Shown: one piece after another, positions 27,308-38,259 of the stretch
How positions within the stretch are numbered: the stretch's first letter is position 1
Layout: each line of letters begins with the position of its first letter
Assembly: GCF_000160555.1 (NCBI RefSeq)
Contig: NZ_GG749279.1
Coordinates: forward strand, 252,413-316,412
Direction of reading: 5' to 3'
Source: Centipeda noxia ATCC 43541
GTDB lineage: Bacteria > Bacillota > Negativicutes > Selenomonadales > Selenomonadaceae
DNA: 64,000 nt
Translations under genes and position numbers: made by a program
Notes under the pieces: model-generated
Database searches by the model: none
Seen by the model: only the letters and a program-made list of their open reading frames with translations
What the model was told of the DNA's origin: nothing

Positions 27308-29587
27308 TTGGCTACGCTGACATCTGCGCAAAAAACAAAAAAGTCGAACACAAAATCGGTGAAAAATCTAAAAACAACAGGAAAAAAATTGCCCCAAAAA
27401 ATACTTGTCATTGTAGAATCTCCTGCAAAGGCGAAAACAATTGAACGGCATCTCGGGAAGAACTATGTTGTCAGAGCATCTATGGGACACCTCCGAGATT
27501 TGCCGAAGAGCCAGTTTGGTATTGATGTGGAGCATGATTTTTCTCCGAAATACATTAATGTTCGCGGCAAAGGAGAATTGATTCGCTCCCTAAAAAAAGA
27601 AGCAAAAGACGCGGATAAAATCTATCTGGCCAGTGATCCAGATCGAGAGGGCGAGGCCATTGCTTGGCATCTTGCCTTTATTCTTGGCATAGATCCAAAA
27701 AAAGATTGCCGTATTGTTTTTCATGAAATAACAAAGCCTGCCATCGAAGAAGCCGTTCAGCACCCCCGTCCCATTGATATGGAGCAGGTTGACGCCCAAC
27801 AGGCGCGACGTATGCTTGATCGCATCGTGGGCTATAAACTCTCACCGCTCCTTTGGCGCAAGGTGCGCAAAGGGCTCTCCGCCGGGCGCGTGCAGTCTGT
27901 GACTGTACGGTTGATTTGTGATCGTGAACGCGAGATTGATAGTTTTCAGTCCGAGGAGTATTGGACAGTTGAAGCAAAACTTAAAAAAGGGGAAAAATCC
28001 TTTGCGGCAGAAGTAACGCATGCACACGGGAAAAAACTGTCTTTGCACAGCCAAGCAGATACGAAAACTCTGACTGACGATCTGGCACAGCAGAAGTTTC
28101 TCGTCAAAGAAGTCAAACAGAGCGAGCGGCGCAAAAAGCCGGCGCCACCGTTTACAACGAGTTCTCTCCAGCAGGATGCCGCGCGTAAACTGGGATTTAC
28201 CTCCGGGCGTACGATGATGATCGCACAGCAGCTCTACGAGGGAATCGTGTTGGGAAGACAGGGCGCAACTGGACTGATCACATACATGCGGACAGATTCA
28301 ACACGCATCTCTAATCTTGCTGTGGACGAGGCACGCGGCTATATCAGTGCCGAATACGGAAAAGAATATATTCCGATGCGTCCCAACATCTACGCGATGG
28401 GAAAGAAGGCCCAAGATGCCCATGAGGGAATTCGCCCGACGAGTATTTTGCGGACACCGGCAGATGTTGAGCACTATCTCAACCGTGATCAGCTGCGCCT
28501 CTATACACTCATATGGCAGCGATTTGCCGCGAGCCAGATGTCTGCAGCCGTATATGATACAATATCGGCACAAATTGCAGCAGGCGACTATCAGCTGCGC
28601 GCACACGGATCAAAACTCAAATTCAGAGGCTATACTGCGGTTTATGTGGGGGCTGAGATATCGAAAAAGGAAAAGGACACTCTTCTGCCTGAGCTTGCGG
28701 CAGGCGATTCTCTTGCACTCTCAAAACTGAATCCGGAGCAGCATTTCACAGAGCCTCCGCCGCGCTACAATGATGCATCAATTGTAAAGACGCTTGAGGA
28801 AATGGGCATCGGGCGCCCGAGCACGTACGCGCCTATTATTGAAACTATACAGAAACGCGGCTATGTTGAACGTCGTGAAAAGCAATTTCACCCGACGGAG
28901 CTCGGCTTTATTGTGACCGATATGCTCGAGGAATACTTTAAGCATATTGTAGATGTGAAGTTCACTGCAAATCTTGAGGGAGAGCTGGACGAAGTCGCGG
29001 ATGGGAGCCTTGACAAGAACGATTTACTCCGAAATTTTTATAATCCATTTGAGGAGACGTTGAAAAAAGCAGAGAGCGTCATCGGCGAGGTGGATATTCC
29101 CGATGAGGTCACGGATATTCCCTGTGATAAATGCGGACGAATGATGGTCGTGAAGCAGGGACGTTTCGGTAAGTTCCTCGCCTGCCCTGGATTTCCGGAC
29201 TGCCGGAATGCAAAGCCTCTTCTGCGTGATACGGGCGTTTCCTGTCCCAAATGCGGAGGGAAGATTGTCGAGCGCAAGAGCCGTCGCGGGCGTTCTTTCT
29301 TTGGCTGTGACAATTACCCGGCATGTGATTACACCACATGGGATGAACCACAGAAAGAGACCTGCAAAACCTGTGGTGCGTTCATGCAAAAGCATCGTTA
29401 CCGTACGGGACGCGCCATTCTCTATTGCAGCAATGAAGCCTGCACCACGCGCATCGGCAGTCCGATTGAAAAAGAGCTTGCACGTCAGAGAGCTCGCACA
29501 CAGGCCCCCGGAGGGACTGATGAGAAAGAGCAGAAGCGTGCGGCGGTAAAAAAGAAAACATCAGGCCGAAAAGGAACGCGTTCGTGA
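27308..29587 (+). CDS. topA: DNA topoisomerase I
   Basis: Relaxes negative supercoils. 759 residues. A Lys/Thr-rich N-terminal extension (about 1-30) precedes the TOPRIM domain ([28 protein letters not shown]). The catalytic Tyr326 lies in [10 protein letters not shown]. Three C-terminal four-Cys zinc fingers begin [16 protein letters not shown] and CKTCGAFM, and a basic tail follows. TTG 27308 is chosen because it is the first start after the dprA stop and has AAAGGA upstream; an upstream in-frame ATG at 27266 would lie inside dprA. Confidence 0.95.
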   Translation: MATLTSAQKTKKSNTKSVKNLKTTGKKLPQKILVIVESPAKAKTIERHLGKNYVVRASMGHLRDLPKSQFGIDVEHDFSPKYINVRGKGELIRSLKKEAKDADKIYLASDPDREGEAIAWHLAFILGIDPKKDCRIVFHEITKPAIEEAVQHPRPIDMEQVDAQQARRMLDRIVGYKLSPLLWRKVRKGLSAGRVQSVTVRLICDREREIDSFQSEEYWTVEAKLKKGEKSFAAEVTHAHGKKLSLHSQADTKTLTDDLAQQKFLVKEVKQSERRKKPAPPFTTSSLQQDAARKLGFTSGRTMMIAQQLYEGIVLGRQGATGLITYMRTDSTRISNLAVDEARGYISAEYGKEYIPMRPNIYAMGKKAQDAHEGIRPTSILRTPADVEHYLNRDQLRLYTLIWQRFAASQMSAAVYDTISAQIAAGDYQLRAHGSKLKFRGYTAVYVGAEISKKEKDTLLPELAAGDSLALSKLNPEQHFTEPPPRYNDASIVKTLEEMGIGRPSTYAPIIETIQKRGYVERREKQFHPTELGFIVTDMLEEYFKHIVDVKFTANLEGELDEVADGSLDKNDLLRNFYNPFEETLKKAESVIGEVDIPDEVTDIPCDKCGRMMVVKQGRFGKFLACPGFPDCRNAKPLLRDTGVSCPKCGGKIVERKSRRGRSFFGCDNYPACDYTTWDEPQKETCKTCGAFMQKHRYRTGRAILYCSNEACTTRIGSPIEKELARQRARTQAPGGTDEKEQKRAAVKKKTSGRKGTRS

Positions 29588-30900
29588 AAAAAGTCATTGT
29601 TGTCGGTGCAGGACTTGCCGGAAGCGAGGCAGCATGGCAGGCTGCTAGAGCCGGCGCATCGGTGGAGCTCTTTGAAATGCGCCCCCTGCGCAGATCACCT
29701 GCACATAAGACGGACGGATTTGCAGAACTTGTATGCAGCAACTCTCTGCGTGGAGCGGGCCTTGAAAATGCTGTTGGTGTGCTCAAGGAGGAAATGCGCC
29801 GCCTCGGATCTCTTATCATGCAGGCAGCAGATGCAACCGCTGTGCCTGCCGGCGGAGCGCTTGCTGTTGATCGTGCTGAATTCAGTGATTATATCACACA
29901 ACATATTGTGCAGCATCCCAATATCAGTGTTCACCATGCGGAGATTACAGAGATTCCTTCTGTGGATGACAGTGTTGTCATTATTGCCTCAGGGCCTTTA
30001 ACGGACGGCGCTCTTTCCCTTGCGATTCGATCGCTGCTGGGGGATGCTGCCCTGTACTTTTATGATGCCGCTGCTCCTTTGGTGAGTTCTTCAAGTATTA
30101 ATATGACGGCGGTATATCGTGCCTCGCGCTACGGAAAGGGAGAGCCCGCATACATCAACTGCCCGATGAATGAGGAGCAGTACGATGCTTTTTGGGATGC
30201 TCTCGTCCATGCAGAGAAGGCCGAGGTACATGATTTTGAAAAAGAGATTTTCTTTGAGGGGTGCATGCCAGTCGAGGTCATGGCGGCACGCGGAAAGGAC
30301 ACTCTTCTCTATGGACCGCTCAAGCCGATCGGCTTAGAGCATCCAGTGACGGGAGAGCGCCCCCACGCCGTCGTCCAGCTTCGGCAGGACAATACGGAGG
30401 GGACGATCTATAATATCGTTGGATTCCAGACGCGGCTCAAGTGGCCGGAACAAAAGCATGTTTTTCAGATGATTCCAGGACTGGAACAAGCAGAATTTCT
30501 GCGCTACGGTGTCATGCACCGGAACACTTACATCAATGCACCGCGTCACCTGCGCCCAACCTTTCAGCTGAATGTGAACGAGTGCATTTTTTTTGCGGGG
30601 CAGATGACCGGAGTAGAGGGATATGTCGAGTCTGCAGCATCAGGACTTATGGCGGGGCTGAATGCTGCACGTCTTGCACGGGGGGAATCGCCCCTTGCAT
30701 TCCCGCGGATGACCTGCCACGGAGCCCTTGCGCATTATATTACCTCCTGTGATTCGGCTCATTTTCAGCCGATGAATATCAATTTTGGGCTGCTTCCTCC
30801 GCTTACAGATCTGCCGCGGCGCACGCGCAAGCCGCAGAAAAAGCTTCTGCTCGCCGAGCGGGCACTGAATGTGCTGGAGCATTTTCATGAGAGCATGTGA
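29584..30900 (+). CDS. trmFO: Methylenetetrahydrofolate-tRNA-(uracil-5-)-methyltransferase
   Basis: Folate/FAD-dependent enzyme making 5-methyluridine at tRNA position 54. 438 residues, typical length. The FAD-binding [14 protein letters not shown] starts near residue 7. [21 protein letters not shown] and [17 protein letters not shown] are family hallmarks. GTG start overlaps topA by 4 bases (GTGA). In many Firmicutes xerC separates trmFO from hslV; here hslV follows directly. Confidence 0.95.
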   Translation: MKKVIVVGAGLAGSEAAWQAARAGASVELFEMRPLRRSPAHKTDGFAELVCSNSLRGAGLENAVGVLKEEMRRLGSLIMQAADATAVPAGGALAVDRAEFSDYITQHIVQHPNISVHHAEITEIPSVDDSVVIIASGPLTDGALSLAIRSLLGDAALYFYDAAAPLVSSSSINMTAVYRASRYGKGEPAYINCPMNEEQYDAFWDALVHAEKAEVHDFEKEIFFEGCMPVEVMAARGKDTLLYGPLKPIGLEHPVTGERPHAVVQLRQDNTEGTIYNIVGFQTRLKWPEQKHVFQMIPGLEQAEFLRYGVMHRNTYINAPRHLRPTFQLNVNECIFFAGQMTGVEGYVESAASGLMAGLNAARLARGESPLAFPRMTCHGALAHYITSCDSAHFQPMNINFGLLPPLTDLPRRTRKPQKKLLLAERALNVLEHFHESM

Positions 30901-30916
30901 AAGGAGTATGTGCGAA

Positions 30917-31456
30917 ATGATATTTCACGCAACAACGATAGTGGCGGTTAAAAAGGGGAACAAAGTTGCCGTCGCGGGCGACGGACAGGTCACCTTTGGC
31001 GAACGTGCAATCATGAAGGCAAACGCGCGCAAAGTTCGCCGCCTCTATCATGGGAAGATCCTCGCCGGATTTGCCGGCTCTGTTGCAGATGCGTTCACCT
31101 TATTTGAAAAATTCGAAGTAAAACTCGAGTCATACAGCGGAAATCTCCAGCGCGCAGCTGTGGAGCTTGCAAAGGATTGGCGTACCGACAAAATTCTGCG
31201 CAAACTCGAGGCGCTTCTCCTTGTGGCAGATCAAAGCAGCATTCTTATGATCTCCGGCAATGGCGAAGTCATAGAGCCGGACGGAGACTGCACGGCAATC
31301 GGCTCGGGCGGATTCTTCGCACTCGCCGCAGCTCGTGCTCTCACCGCGCACAGCGATATGGATGCTTCTGCAATTGCCAAGGAAGCTCTTTCGATTGCCG
31401 CAGATATCTGTGTCTATACGAACCATAATATTACAGTGGAGGTGCTGGAATCATGA
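30917..31456 (+). CDS. hslV: ATP-dependent protease subunit HslV (ClpQ)
   Basis: Proteolytic core that pairs with HslU. 179 residues from ATG 30917. MIFHA precedes the conserved TTIVAV; in this family the catalytic Thr is exposed by removing such a short leader. GDGQVTFGE, the KVRRL segment and [14 protein letters not shown] are present. ATG 30917 is preferred to ATG 30908 because AAGGAG (30901-30906) is 10 bases from it but only one base from the other. It overlaps hslU by 4 bases. Confidence 0.95.
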   Translation: MIFHATTIVAVKKGNKVAVAGDGQVTFGERAIMKANARKVRRLYHGKILAGFAGSVADAFTLFEKFEVKLESYSGNLQRAAVELAKDWRTDKILRKLEALLLVADQSSILMISGNGEVIEPDGDCTAIGSGGFFALAAARALTAHSDMDASAIAKEALSIAADICVYTNHNITVEVLES

Positions 31457-32847
31457 GTCCTGTCGGAGTCAATGAGCAGACGCCGCGTGAGATCGTTGTC
31501 GAGCTTGATAAATATATTGTGGGCCAGCATGAGGCGAAACGATCTGTTGCCGTCGCCCTTCGCAACCGATGGCGCAGCCGACAGCTGGATGCGGAGCTGC
31601 GGGACGATATCATTCCGAAGAATATTCTCATGATCGGCTCAACTGGCGTTGGCAAGACAGAGATCGCCCGTCGACTGGCACGCCTTGTCCGTGCGCCGTT
31701 TTTAAAAGTAGAAGCGACGAAATTTACGGAGGTCGGCTATGTCGGCCGAGATGTCGAGTCGATTGTGCGGGACCTTGTGGAAACTGCTGTGCGAATGGTG
31801 CGTCAGCAAAAAATAGAGGAAGTCCAAGAGAAGGCGGAGGAGAATGCAGAGGAGCGGCTCATTGATGTCTTTGTTCCGGTTCAGAAGAAGTCCAGTAATC
31901 CGCTCGGAAGTCTCTTTTCATCGGAACAGGAAGAAAAGATCGAGGCACAGGAGCCTCCCAAATATCAGGCCGGTCGTGAATGGGTACGCAAGCGTCTGCG
32001 CAGCGGAGAGCTGGAGGATGACCTGATCGAGATTGATGTAGAGGAATCTGCCCGTCCGATGGGTGGAATGTTTGCCGGATCATCTCTTGAAAGCATGAGT
32101 GATAATCTGCAGTCCATGATCGGAAAGCTCGTTCCGAAACGTCATCGAAAGCGTAAGGTTACTGTCAATCAGGCCCGCAAAATCTTTGCAGCAGAGGAAG
32201 CAGACAAACTCGTCGACATGGATGTCGTTGCCGAGGAGGCGGTGCGCGCTGCAGAGTATAGCGGTATTGTATTTTTGGATGAGATCGACAAGGTTGCTGT
32301 CAGCAGCGGACACAGTACAGGCGCAGATATCTCGCGCGAAGGTGTGCAGCGCGACATCCTGCCCATTGTAGAAGGATCTACGGTGGTGACAAAGTATGGT
32401 CCCGTGAAAACCGATCATATCCTCTTCATCGCAGCCGGAGCGTTTCATATCGCAAAGCCGTCAGATCTCATTCCTGAACTGCAGGGGCGTTTTCCCATCC
32501 GTGTGGAACTGAAATCTCTCGTCAAAGAGGATTTTGAACGCATCCTTACAGAGCCGAAGAACGCGCTGATCAAGCAGTACAGTGCGCTTCTCGGTGTGGA
32601 AGGCGTATCTCTTCACTTTGAGGAGGATGCAGTCGGGCGCCTTGCTGAGCTGGCGGAAACAGTCAATGAACAAACAGAGGATATCGGCGCGCGGCGTCTT
32701 TATACACTGCTTGAAAAACTCCTTGAAGAGGTTTCCTTTAATGCGCCGGATCTCAAAGAGAAAGAGATTGTCATAGATACTGCATATGTGGATCGCTGCC
32801 TTGCCGATATTGCCGGCGATCACGATGTGTCACGCTTCATTTTGTAA
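31453..32847 (+). CDS. hslU: HslU ATPase of the HslVU protease
   Basis: AAA+ unfoldase feeding HslV. 464 residues. Walker A GSTGVGKT (62-69), an inserted charged I-domain (about 115-235, many Glu/Lys), Walker B IVFLDEID (about 271-278), SRDGVQRDI-like sequence [11 protein letters not shown], and the C-terminal [10 protein letters not shown] and [14 protein letters not shown] tail that docks into HslV. ATG overlaps the hslV stop (ATGA). A terminator follows; no codY is present. Confidence 0.96.
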   Translation: MSPVGVNEQTPREIVVELDKYIVGQHEAKRSVAVALRNRWRSRQLDAELRDDIIPKNILMIGSTGVGKTEIARRLARLVRAPFLKVEATKFTEVGYVGRDVESIVRDLVETAVRMVRQQKIEEVQEKAEENAEERLIDVFVPVQKKSSNPLGSLFSSEQEEKIEAQEPPKYQAGREWVRKRLRSGELEDDLIEIDVEESARPMGGMFAGSSLESMSDNLQSMIGKLVPKRHRKRKVTVNQARKIFAAEEADKLVDMDVVAEEAVRAAEYSGIVFLDEIDKVAVSSGHSTGADISREGVQRDILPIVEGSTVVTKYGPVKTDHILFIAAGAFHIAKPSDLIPELQGRFPIRVELKSLVKEDFERILTEPKNALIKQYSALLGVEGVSLHFEEDAVGRLAELAETVNEQTEDIGARRLYTLLEKLLEEVSFNAPDLKEKEIVIDTAYVDRCLADIAGDHDVSRFIL

Positions 32848-32861
32848 ACGCATAAACGCAG

Positions 32862-32899
32862 ACGGTTCGGGGAATAATCATGAATCCCGGGCCGTTTTT
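32862..32899 (+). terminator. Intrinsic terminator after hslU
   Basis: CGGTTCGGGG and CCCGGGCCG pair (with G-T pairs) across a short loop, followed by five T. Confidence 0.75.
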
Positions 32900-32903
32900 G
32901 CTA

Positions 32904-32932
32904 TTGCCTAAGTTTCTTTTTTATGCGATAAT
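32904..32932 (+). promoter_or_regulatory. Promoter of rarA
   Basis: TTGCCT (32904-32909), 17 bases, GATAAT (32927-32932) with TGC directly before the -10 box. Confidence 0.55.
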
Positions 32933-32972
32933 CCATAACAAGAGCATACGGATATCGGAGGTGGAGACGGAG

Positions 32973-34298
32973 ATGGACGAACAGGGCGGACTTTTTGAAC
33001 GCACGGCATATCAGCCCTTAGCAGAACGTGTTCGCCCGCAGTCGCTCGAAGAGTTTGTCGGGCAGGAACATCTCTTGGGGAGCGGAAAAGTGCTCCGCCG
33101 CCTTATCGAAAGTGACCATATCACCTCCATGATTTTTTGGGGGCCGCCGGGAGTTGGTAAAACGACACTTGCGCAAATTATTGCAGCGCAGACCAAAGCA
33201 AAATTCATTACCTTTTCTGCGGTGACGAGTGGGATTAAGGATATTCGTACAGTCATGCAGGAGGCCGATCGCCGCCGTATCTACGGAGACCGGATCATTG
33301 TTTTCGTCGATGAGATACATCGCTTTAATAAGGCTCAGCAGGATGCCTTTCTTCCGTTTGTCGAAAAAGGGAGTATTGTTCTCATTGGCGCGACGACAGA
33401 GAATCCTTCTTTTGAAATCAACAGCGCCCTTTTGTCACGCTGTCGTGTTTTTGTCCTTCAGGGCTTGACAATCGATGATATCAAGCGCCTGCTGCAGCAT
33501 GCACTTTCTTCGGACCGTGAACTTAGGGTACTTCGGATTCATCTTTCCGATGAGGGGATTGCAGCGATTGCCGCCTTTGCCAACGGTGACGCGCGAAGCG
33601 CTCTGTCAACGCTTGAGATGCTGATTCTGAACGCAGATGAAAGAGACGGCGAGATCTATGTGACAGAAGAAAATCTCGCACAGTGCATCACACGAAAATC
33701 GCTGCTCTACGACAAGAGCGGAGAGGAGCATTATAATCTGATCTCCGCCCTGCATAAATCTATGCGCAACTCTGATCCAGATGCTGCAGTCTACTGGCTT
33801 GCCCGGATGCTTGAGGCAGGTGAGGATCCTCTCTATGTTGCGCGGCGCGTAACTCGATTTGCTGCCGAGGATGTGGGACTTGCAGATCCACGGGCACTTG
33901 AGATTGCCGTTGCGGCATATCAAGCATGCCATTACATTGGTTTTCCGGAGTGCAACGTCCACCTCACAGAAGCCGTGATCTATCTTTCTTTGGCGCCGAA
34001 ATCGAATGCCATGGAGACGGCGTATCTGTCGGCAGCTGCAGATGCACGGAACATGCTTGCGGAACCTGTTCCGCTTGTGATCAGGAATGCGCCCACGAAG
34101 CTCATGAAAGAACTTGACTACGGCAGAGGTTATCAATATGCTCATGATGCTGCTGAACGTATAACAAATATGCAGTGCCTCCCAGATTCACTCGTTGGGA
34201 GATCTTATTATCATCCCACAGAACAAGGGATGGAAGCGCGTTTCCGTGAACGCCTGGATTGGATAAAAAAATGGAAGATGGAACATTCATCCAAATAA
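32973..34298 (+). CDS. rarA: Replication-associated recombination ATPase RarA (MgsA)
   Basis: AAA+ protein acting at stalled forks, related to clamp-loader subunits. 441 residues. PLAERVRPQSLEEFVGQEHL is the family N-terminus; Walker A GPPGVGKTT starts near 57. Walker B IVFVDEIHRFNKAQQD, sensor 1 GATTENPSFE and the arginine-finger region LLSRCRVFVL follow. The C-terminal tetramerisation domain includes VARRVTRFAAEDVGLADP. ATG 32973 is chosen for GGAG upstream and because family members begin close to this point. Confidence 0.94.
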   Translation: MDEQGGLFERTAYQPLAERVRPQSLEEFVGQEHLLGSGKVLRRLIESDHITSMIFWGPPGVGKTTLAQIIAAQTKAKFITFSAVTSGIKDIRTVMQEADRRRIYGDRIIVFVDEIHRFNKAQQDAFLPFVEKGSIVLIGATTENPSFEINSALLSRCRVFVLQGLTIDDIKRLLQHALSSDRELRVLRIHLSDEGIAAIAAFANGDARSALSTLEMLILNADERDGEIYVTEENLAQCITRKSLLYDKSGEEHYNLISALHKSMRNSDPDAAVYWLARMLEAGEDPLYVARRVTRFAAEDVGLADPRALEIAVAAYQACHYIGFPECNVHLTEAVIYLSLAPKSNAMETAYLSAAADARNMLAEPVPLVIRNAPTKLMKELDYGRGYQYAHDAAERITNMQCLPDSLVGRSYYHPTEQGMEARFRERLDWIKKWKMEHSSK

Positions 34299-34390
34299 TT
34301 AAAAATCGAAATAACATATAAACGACTGTAAAGCGAGATATGTGGTGCATATTTGTATCTGTCACAGAGAGAAAGGAAGGAACTTCGGCA

Positions 34391-35185
34391 TTGGATGGGA
34401 AGCTGAAATTATATGGGTTTAACAATCTCACAAAAGCGTTAAGCTTCAATATCTACGATATATGCTATGCAAAATCAGCGCGTGAGCAGCGAGATTATAT
34501 CAAGTACATTGATGAACAATATAATTCGGATCGTCTCACTAAAATTCTTTCGCAGGTAACCGATATGATCGGCGCACGAATTCTCAACATTGCGAAGCAG
34601 GATTATGAACCGCAGGGGGCAAGCGTCACAATGCTGGTCGCCGAGGAGGCAGCAGTAGTTTCAGGAAGCAAGACTCCTGTGAAAACGGAAACTGTGTCAC
34701 CAGAGACGATTTTGGCGCATCTCGATAAAAGTCATGTGACCGTACACACGTATCCGGAATATCATCCCGATACAAGCATTGCGACCTTTCGCGTAGATAT
34801 TGACGTTGCTACCTGCGGAGAGATCACACCGCTGCAAACGCTTGACTATCTCATCAGTCAGTTCGATTCGGATATCATTACAATGGACTATCGAGTGCGT
34901 GGTTTCACCCGGGATCTTCAGGGGCGGAAGCTGTTTATGGACAGTAAAATGACCTCCATTCAGGAATTCATCAAACAAGAGACTTTGGATGAATACGATG
35001 CCGTGGACATCAATCTTTATCAGGCAAGTCTTTTTCATACCCGTATGCTGATTAAGGAGCCGCAGCTCCAGAACTATCTCTTTAATACCGATGCTGATGA
35101 GATACCACCAAAAACGCGGCTCCTAATCAGCACCAGTCTGCGTCGTGAAATGATTGAGATCTTCAGCGGAAGGAATGTCTACTAG
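34391..35185 (+). CDS. speD: S-adenosylmethionine decarboxylase proenzyme, E. coli type
   Basis: Makes decarboxylated SAM, the aminopropyl donor for spermidine. 264 residues, the E. coli length, with near-identical landmarks: [41 protein letters not shown], and the self-cleavage site [13 protein letters not shown]. Ser114 should become the pyruvoyl group. [10 protein letters not shown] follows. TTG 34391 is chosen because it reproduces the E. coli N-terminus and follows AGGAAGG. No speE lies nearby. No clear promoter was found in 34299-34390. Confidence 0.94.
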   Translation: MDGKLKLYGFNNLTKALSFNIYDICYAKSAREQRDYIKYIDEQYNSDRLTKILSQVTDMIGARILNIAKQDYEPQGASVTMLVAEEAAVVSGSKTPVKTETVSPETILAHLDKSHVTVHTYPEYHPDTSIATFRVDIDVATCGEITPLQTLDYLISQFDSDIITMDYRVRGFTRDLQGRKLFMDSKMTSIQEFIKQETLDEYDAVDINLYQASLFHTRMLIKEPQLQNYLFNTDADEIPPKTRLLISTSLRREMIEIFSGRNVY

Positions 35186-35196
35186 GAGTCAGTCTT

Positions 35197-35763
35197 ATGC
35201 CAATGTTCAAGAAGTCGCTTATCATCCTTCTTGTTCTTGCTCTTGCGACGCTCTGCGGAACAATGTACGGCTATTATACGCAGCAGGAGACCATCGTGCT
35301 GGATGAGGGAACGAGCGCCAAAGCAGAAACGCCGCGTACAATTATTGTCTATGTGACAGGGGAAGTGAAAAAGCCAGGATTGGTTTCTCTGACCGAAGGT
35401 CAGCGTGTTGCTGATACTGTGAACGCCGTCGGCGGCGTCATCGAAACAGCGGATATCGACCGCGTCAATATGGCGGCACTTTTAGAGGACGGTATGCAAA
35501 TACGCGTACCGGAGCGTCTTGCCGGATCGGCTGAGGGCGCCAAAGCTCCGATTGCGGGGAAGAATGCTGAGAAACAGATTAATCTCAATACGGCGAGTGA
35601 GAAAGAGCTGCAGGAGCTCCCCGGAATCGGTCCTGCGATGTCTGCACGCATTATTGAATATCGCGAAACGAATGGTCCTTTTCAAAAGATTGAAGACATC
35701 AAAAAGGTGCGCGGCATCGGCAATGCAAAATTTGAAAAACTGAAAGATCAGGTGACCATATGA
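35197..35763 (+). CDS. comEA: Competence DNA receptor ComEA
   Basis: Binds double-stranded DNA at the outer face of the membrane during transformation. 188 residues: membrane anchor (about 5-27), a SLBB-type domain (about 48-105, YVTGEVKKPGLVSL), a linker, and two helix-hairpin-helix motifs (about 127-187, INLNTASEKELQELPGIGP and VRGIGNAKFEKLK). It overlaps comEC by 4 bases. GGAG lies before the ATG, 12 bases after speD. Confidence 0.94.
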   Translation: MPMFKKSLIILLVLALATLCGTMYGYYTQQETIVLDEGTSAKAETPRTIIVYVTGEVKKPGLVSLTEGQRVADTVNAVGGVIETADIDRVNMAALLEDGMQIRVPERLAGSAEGAKAPIAGKNAEKQINLNTASEKELQELPGIGPAMSARIIEYRETNGPFQKIEDIKKVRGIGNAKFEKLKDQVTI

Positions 35764-38195
35764 AGGTGGGGCAGTATCAACTCTTCTTTCTCATAGGGTT
35801 GCTCATGGCGTTTTGTCTCGGCATTACATGCAGTGCATGGTGGAATATCTCGTTCTCCGCATGCCTGCCGCACTTCATTATTCTTCTGCTCGTTTTTTCC
35901 ACTGCCTCCGGCATCCTTGCTCTCAAACAGCATGAGTATACATGGATTGCCTTTGCGGGGCTTTTTTTCATGTTGGGAGCATTTCGATTTGCTGCGGCTT
36001 ATGAGCTTCCGGCACAGGATATCTCACATGAGCTGCAAAATAATATTTCCATTGTAGGGAGCATCTTGGATGCGCCTCGAATTACCGTGGATGCAGATGG
36101 TGTGCAGCATATAAGATATACAGTATCTGTACATGGAGTTCGACAGGGGAAGGAAGAACATTCTCGAAGCGGAAAACTTTTTATTTATACAAGAGGCGCC
36201 GATCAAGACCTTTCGGAAATAGGGAATATCGGAGATGAGCTCAGAGCAGACGGAAAAGTTCGCCGCCCGCACGGCTATCAGAACCCAGGTCAGATCGACA
36301 CAGTGTTTCTTCTTCGGACACAGGGGATAACGGCATCCCTCTCTGCGAAGAAAAACAGCGTATCGATTACACCAAATGGAGATATATCTTATCAGCAGCA
36401 ATTCATGCGTTGGGCCGCGGAATTGCGTGCGCACTATCTTGAGCGTATGTCTGCAATCATGCCGCGCACAGATGCTGCGGCAATCTTTGCGATGCTATTC
36501 GGCGGCTATGAGGGAATTCGTCCTGAGCTTCTCGAGTCATTTACAACGACCGGAATTGTGCATATTCTCTCCGTTTCCGGCTCTCATATCAGTCTTCTCG
36601 CTGCTGTCATCGCTTGGCTCGCAGCATTTTTTCGGCTGCCCAAATGGATCGGCGCCGCTGCGGTTATTTCTGCTGTTGTTGTCTATGTTATTCTTGCGGG
36701 GGGTGTTCCCCCTGCTGTACGCTCAGGAATTATGGGCGGTGTTGCTTTTCTCGGGCTTGTGCTTGGGAGAGAGAAAGATGCGCAGTACCTTCTGATTGTA
36801 ACCGGACTTTTTATGCTCATTATTTCACCGCTTCTCTTCTTTCATATCAGTTTTCAGCTGTCTTTCTTAGCGACTGCCGGTTTGCTTTTTTTAGCGCCTC
36901 TTTTGAATCGATGGATGAAACGTTTGCCGCATGTGCTTGCAGGAAGCCTCTCTATCACGATTGCTGCACAGCTCGCTGCTTTGCCGATACTCGCATGGCA
37001 TTTTAACCAAGTATCTTTTTCCTCGTTGTTTTCGAACTTATTTGTTGTTCCTCTGGTTGAACTCATTATTATTCTTGGGCTAGCCGGCGGGCTGGCAGCA
37101 TTTATTGTACCGATCCTCGGCAATATCGTTTTTTCCTTTGACAGTATATTGCTTGGTGCTGTATTTGAAATGACACGGGCACTGGCTGCGCTTCCGTTTT
37201 CCAAAATATGGCTGCCGTCGATGGGGATTCTGCCGGGAATTTGTTATTACATACTGCTTGTATTTATATGTATGCCGAAAGAATACCGCACACGGATATA
37301 TTCGGTTTTCAAGGAGTACCGACAAGCAATTGGGATCGCATGCTGTGTACTTTTGATCTCCGTGGTTTTTTGGCGTGCGTTACTTCCGAATGAGATGGAA
37401 GTACATTTTATTGATGTCGGTCAGGGGGATTGTGCTCTTGTTTTGACACCGCATGGACATGCCATGTTTTTTGATACCGGGGGAACAAAAGATGGTTCGT
37501 TTGATATTGGTGCCCGGGTTGATATTCCATATCTTTTGCACTATGGAATCCGTGAGGTAGACTATATTTTTCTTTCCCATGCGCATGAAGATCATGCAGC
37601 AGGTGCAGGGGCCATCCTCTCTCGCATTCCGGTAAAACATGTTTATACGGCGGATGAAGGAAGGGCTGCATATGCGAGAAGCATGCGGTTCGGAGACAAT
37701 AATCCGCTCCTCTCGAAGATGAGCAGAGCCGTGGCAGGTCAGACGATTGTTATTGATGGTGTCAGCGTAGATATCTTGTATGCGCCGCCCTATGATAAAA
37801 TGGACAGCGCAACGGGAAATGAAGTGTCCAATGTCTATCGTGTGCGTTACGGGAATTGCTCTTTTCTCTTTACCGGCGATCTTATCAAAGAACATGAGGA
37901 GAAAATGATTTCGATGTTGGGAGACCTTCATGCAACAGTTGTCAAGGTGCCGCATCATGGCTCGGATACATCCAGCTCGGAGGATTTTGTCGCGGCCACA
38001 AGCCCCCTCTATGCTGTTTACTGTGTCGGTGCAGATAACAGCTTCGGGCATCCGCGTAGCTCCGTTGTTGAGCGCTATGAGCGAAACGGGGCAAAGACGC
38101 TTCGTACAGATCGAGATGGCGCCATTGTCTTTCGTACGGATGGAAATCGTTTGACTGTCCATACATTCGCCGAAGGAAAAATTTTTGGGGACTAA
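35760..38195 (+). CDS. comEC: ComEC/Rec2 competence DNA-uptake channel
   Basis: Transports single-stranded DNA across the inner membrane. 811 residues. N-terminal membrane segments and a soluble OB-like region (about 95-200) lead to the Competence domain with FGGYEGIRPELLESFTTTGI, HILSVSGSHISL and GVPPAVRSGIMG. The C-terminal metallo-beta-lactamase-like domain (about 545-790) has IDVGQGDCALV and the metal motif SHAHEDHAAG (about 606-615). All three standard parts are present and uninterrupted. Confidence 0.95.
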   Translation: MKVGQYQLFFLIGLLMAFCLGITCSAWWNISFSACLPHFIILLLVFSTASGILALKQHEYTWIAFAGLFFMLGAFRFAAAYELPAQDISHELQNNISIVGSILDAPRITVDADGVQHIRYTVSVHGVRQGKEEHSRSGKLFIYTRGADQDLSEIGNIGDELRADGKVRRPHGYQNPGQIDTVFLLRTQGITASLSAKKNSVSITPNGDISYQQQFMRWAAELRAHYLERMSAIMPRTDAAAIFAMLFGGYEGIRPELLESFTTTGIVHILSVSGSHISLLAAVIAWLAAFFRLPKWIGAAAVISAVVVYVILAGGVPPAVRSGIMGGVAFLGLVLGREKDAQYLLIVTGLFMLIISPLLFFHISFQLSFLATAGLLFLAPLLNRWMKRLPHVLAGSLSITIAAQLAALPILAWHFNQVSFSSLFSNLFVVPLVELIIILGLAGGLAAFIVPILGNIVFSFDSILLGAVFEMTRALAALPFSKIWLPSMGILPGICYYILLVFICMPKEYRTRIYSVFKEYRQAIGIACCVLLISVVFWRALLPNEMEVHFIDVGQGDCALVLTPHGHAMFFDTGGTKDGSFDIGARVDIPYLLHYGIREVDYIFLSHAHEDHAAGAGAILSRIPVKHVYTADEGRAAYARSMRFGDNNPLLSKMSRAVAGQTIVIDGVSVDILYAPPYDKMDSATGNEVSNVYRVRYGNCSFLFTGDLIKEHEEKMISMLGDLHATVVKVPHHGSDTSSSEDFVAATSPLYAVYCVGADNSFGHPRSSVVERYERNGAKTLRTDRDGAIVFRTDGNRLTVHTFAEGKIFGD

Positions 38196-38224
38196 TTGCA
38201 CGGGATGGCTACTTCCCTTATAAT
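38196..38224 (+). promoter_or_regulatory. Promoter of the HAD hydrolase gene
   Basis: TTGCAC (38196-38201), 17 bases, consensus TATAAT (38219-38224); it starts directly after the comEC stop. Confidence 0.65.
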
Positions 38225-38259
38225 ATGAAAACAGGTACAGTATATGGAATGAGGACATT

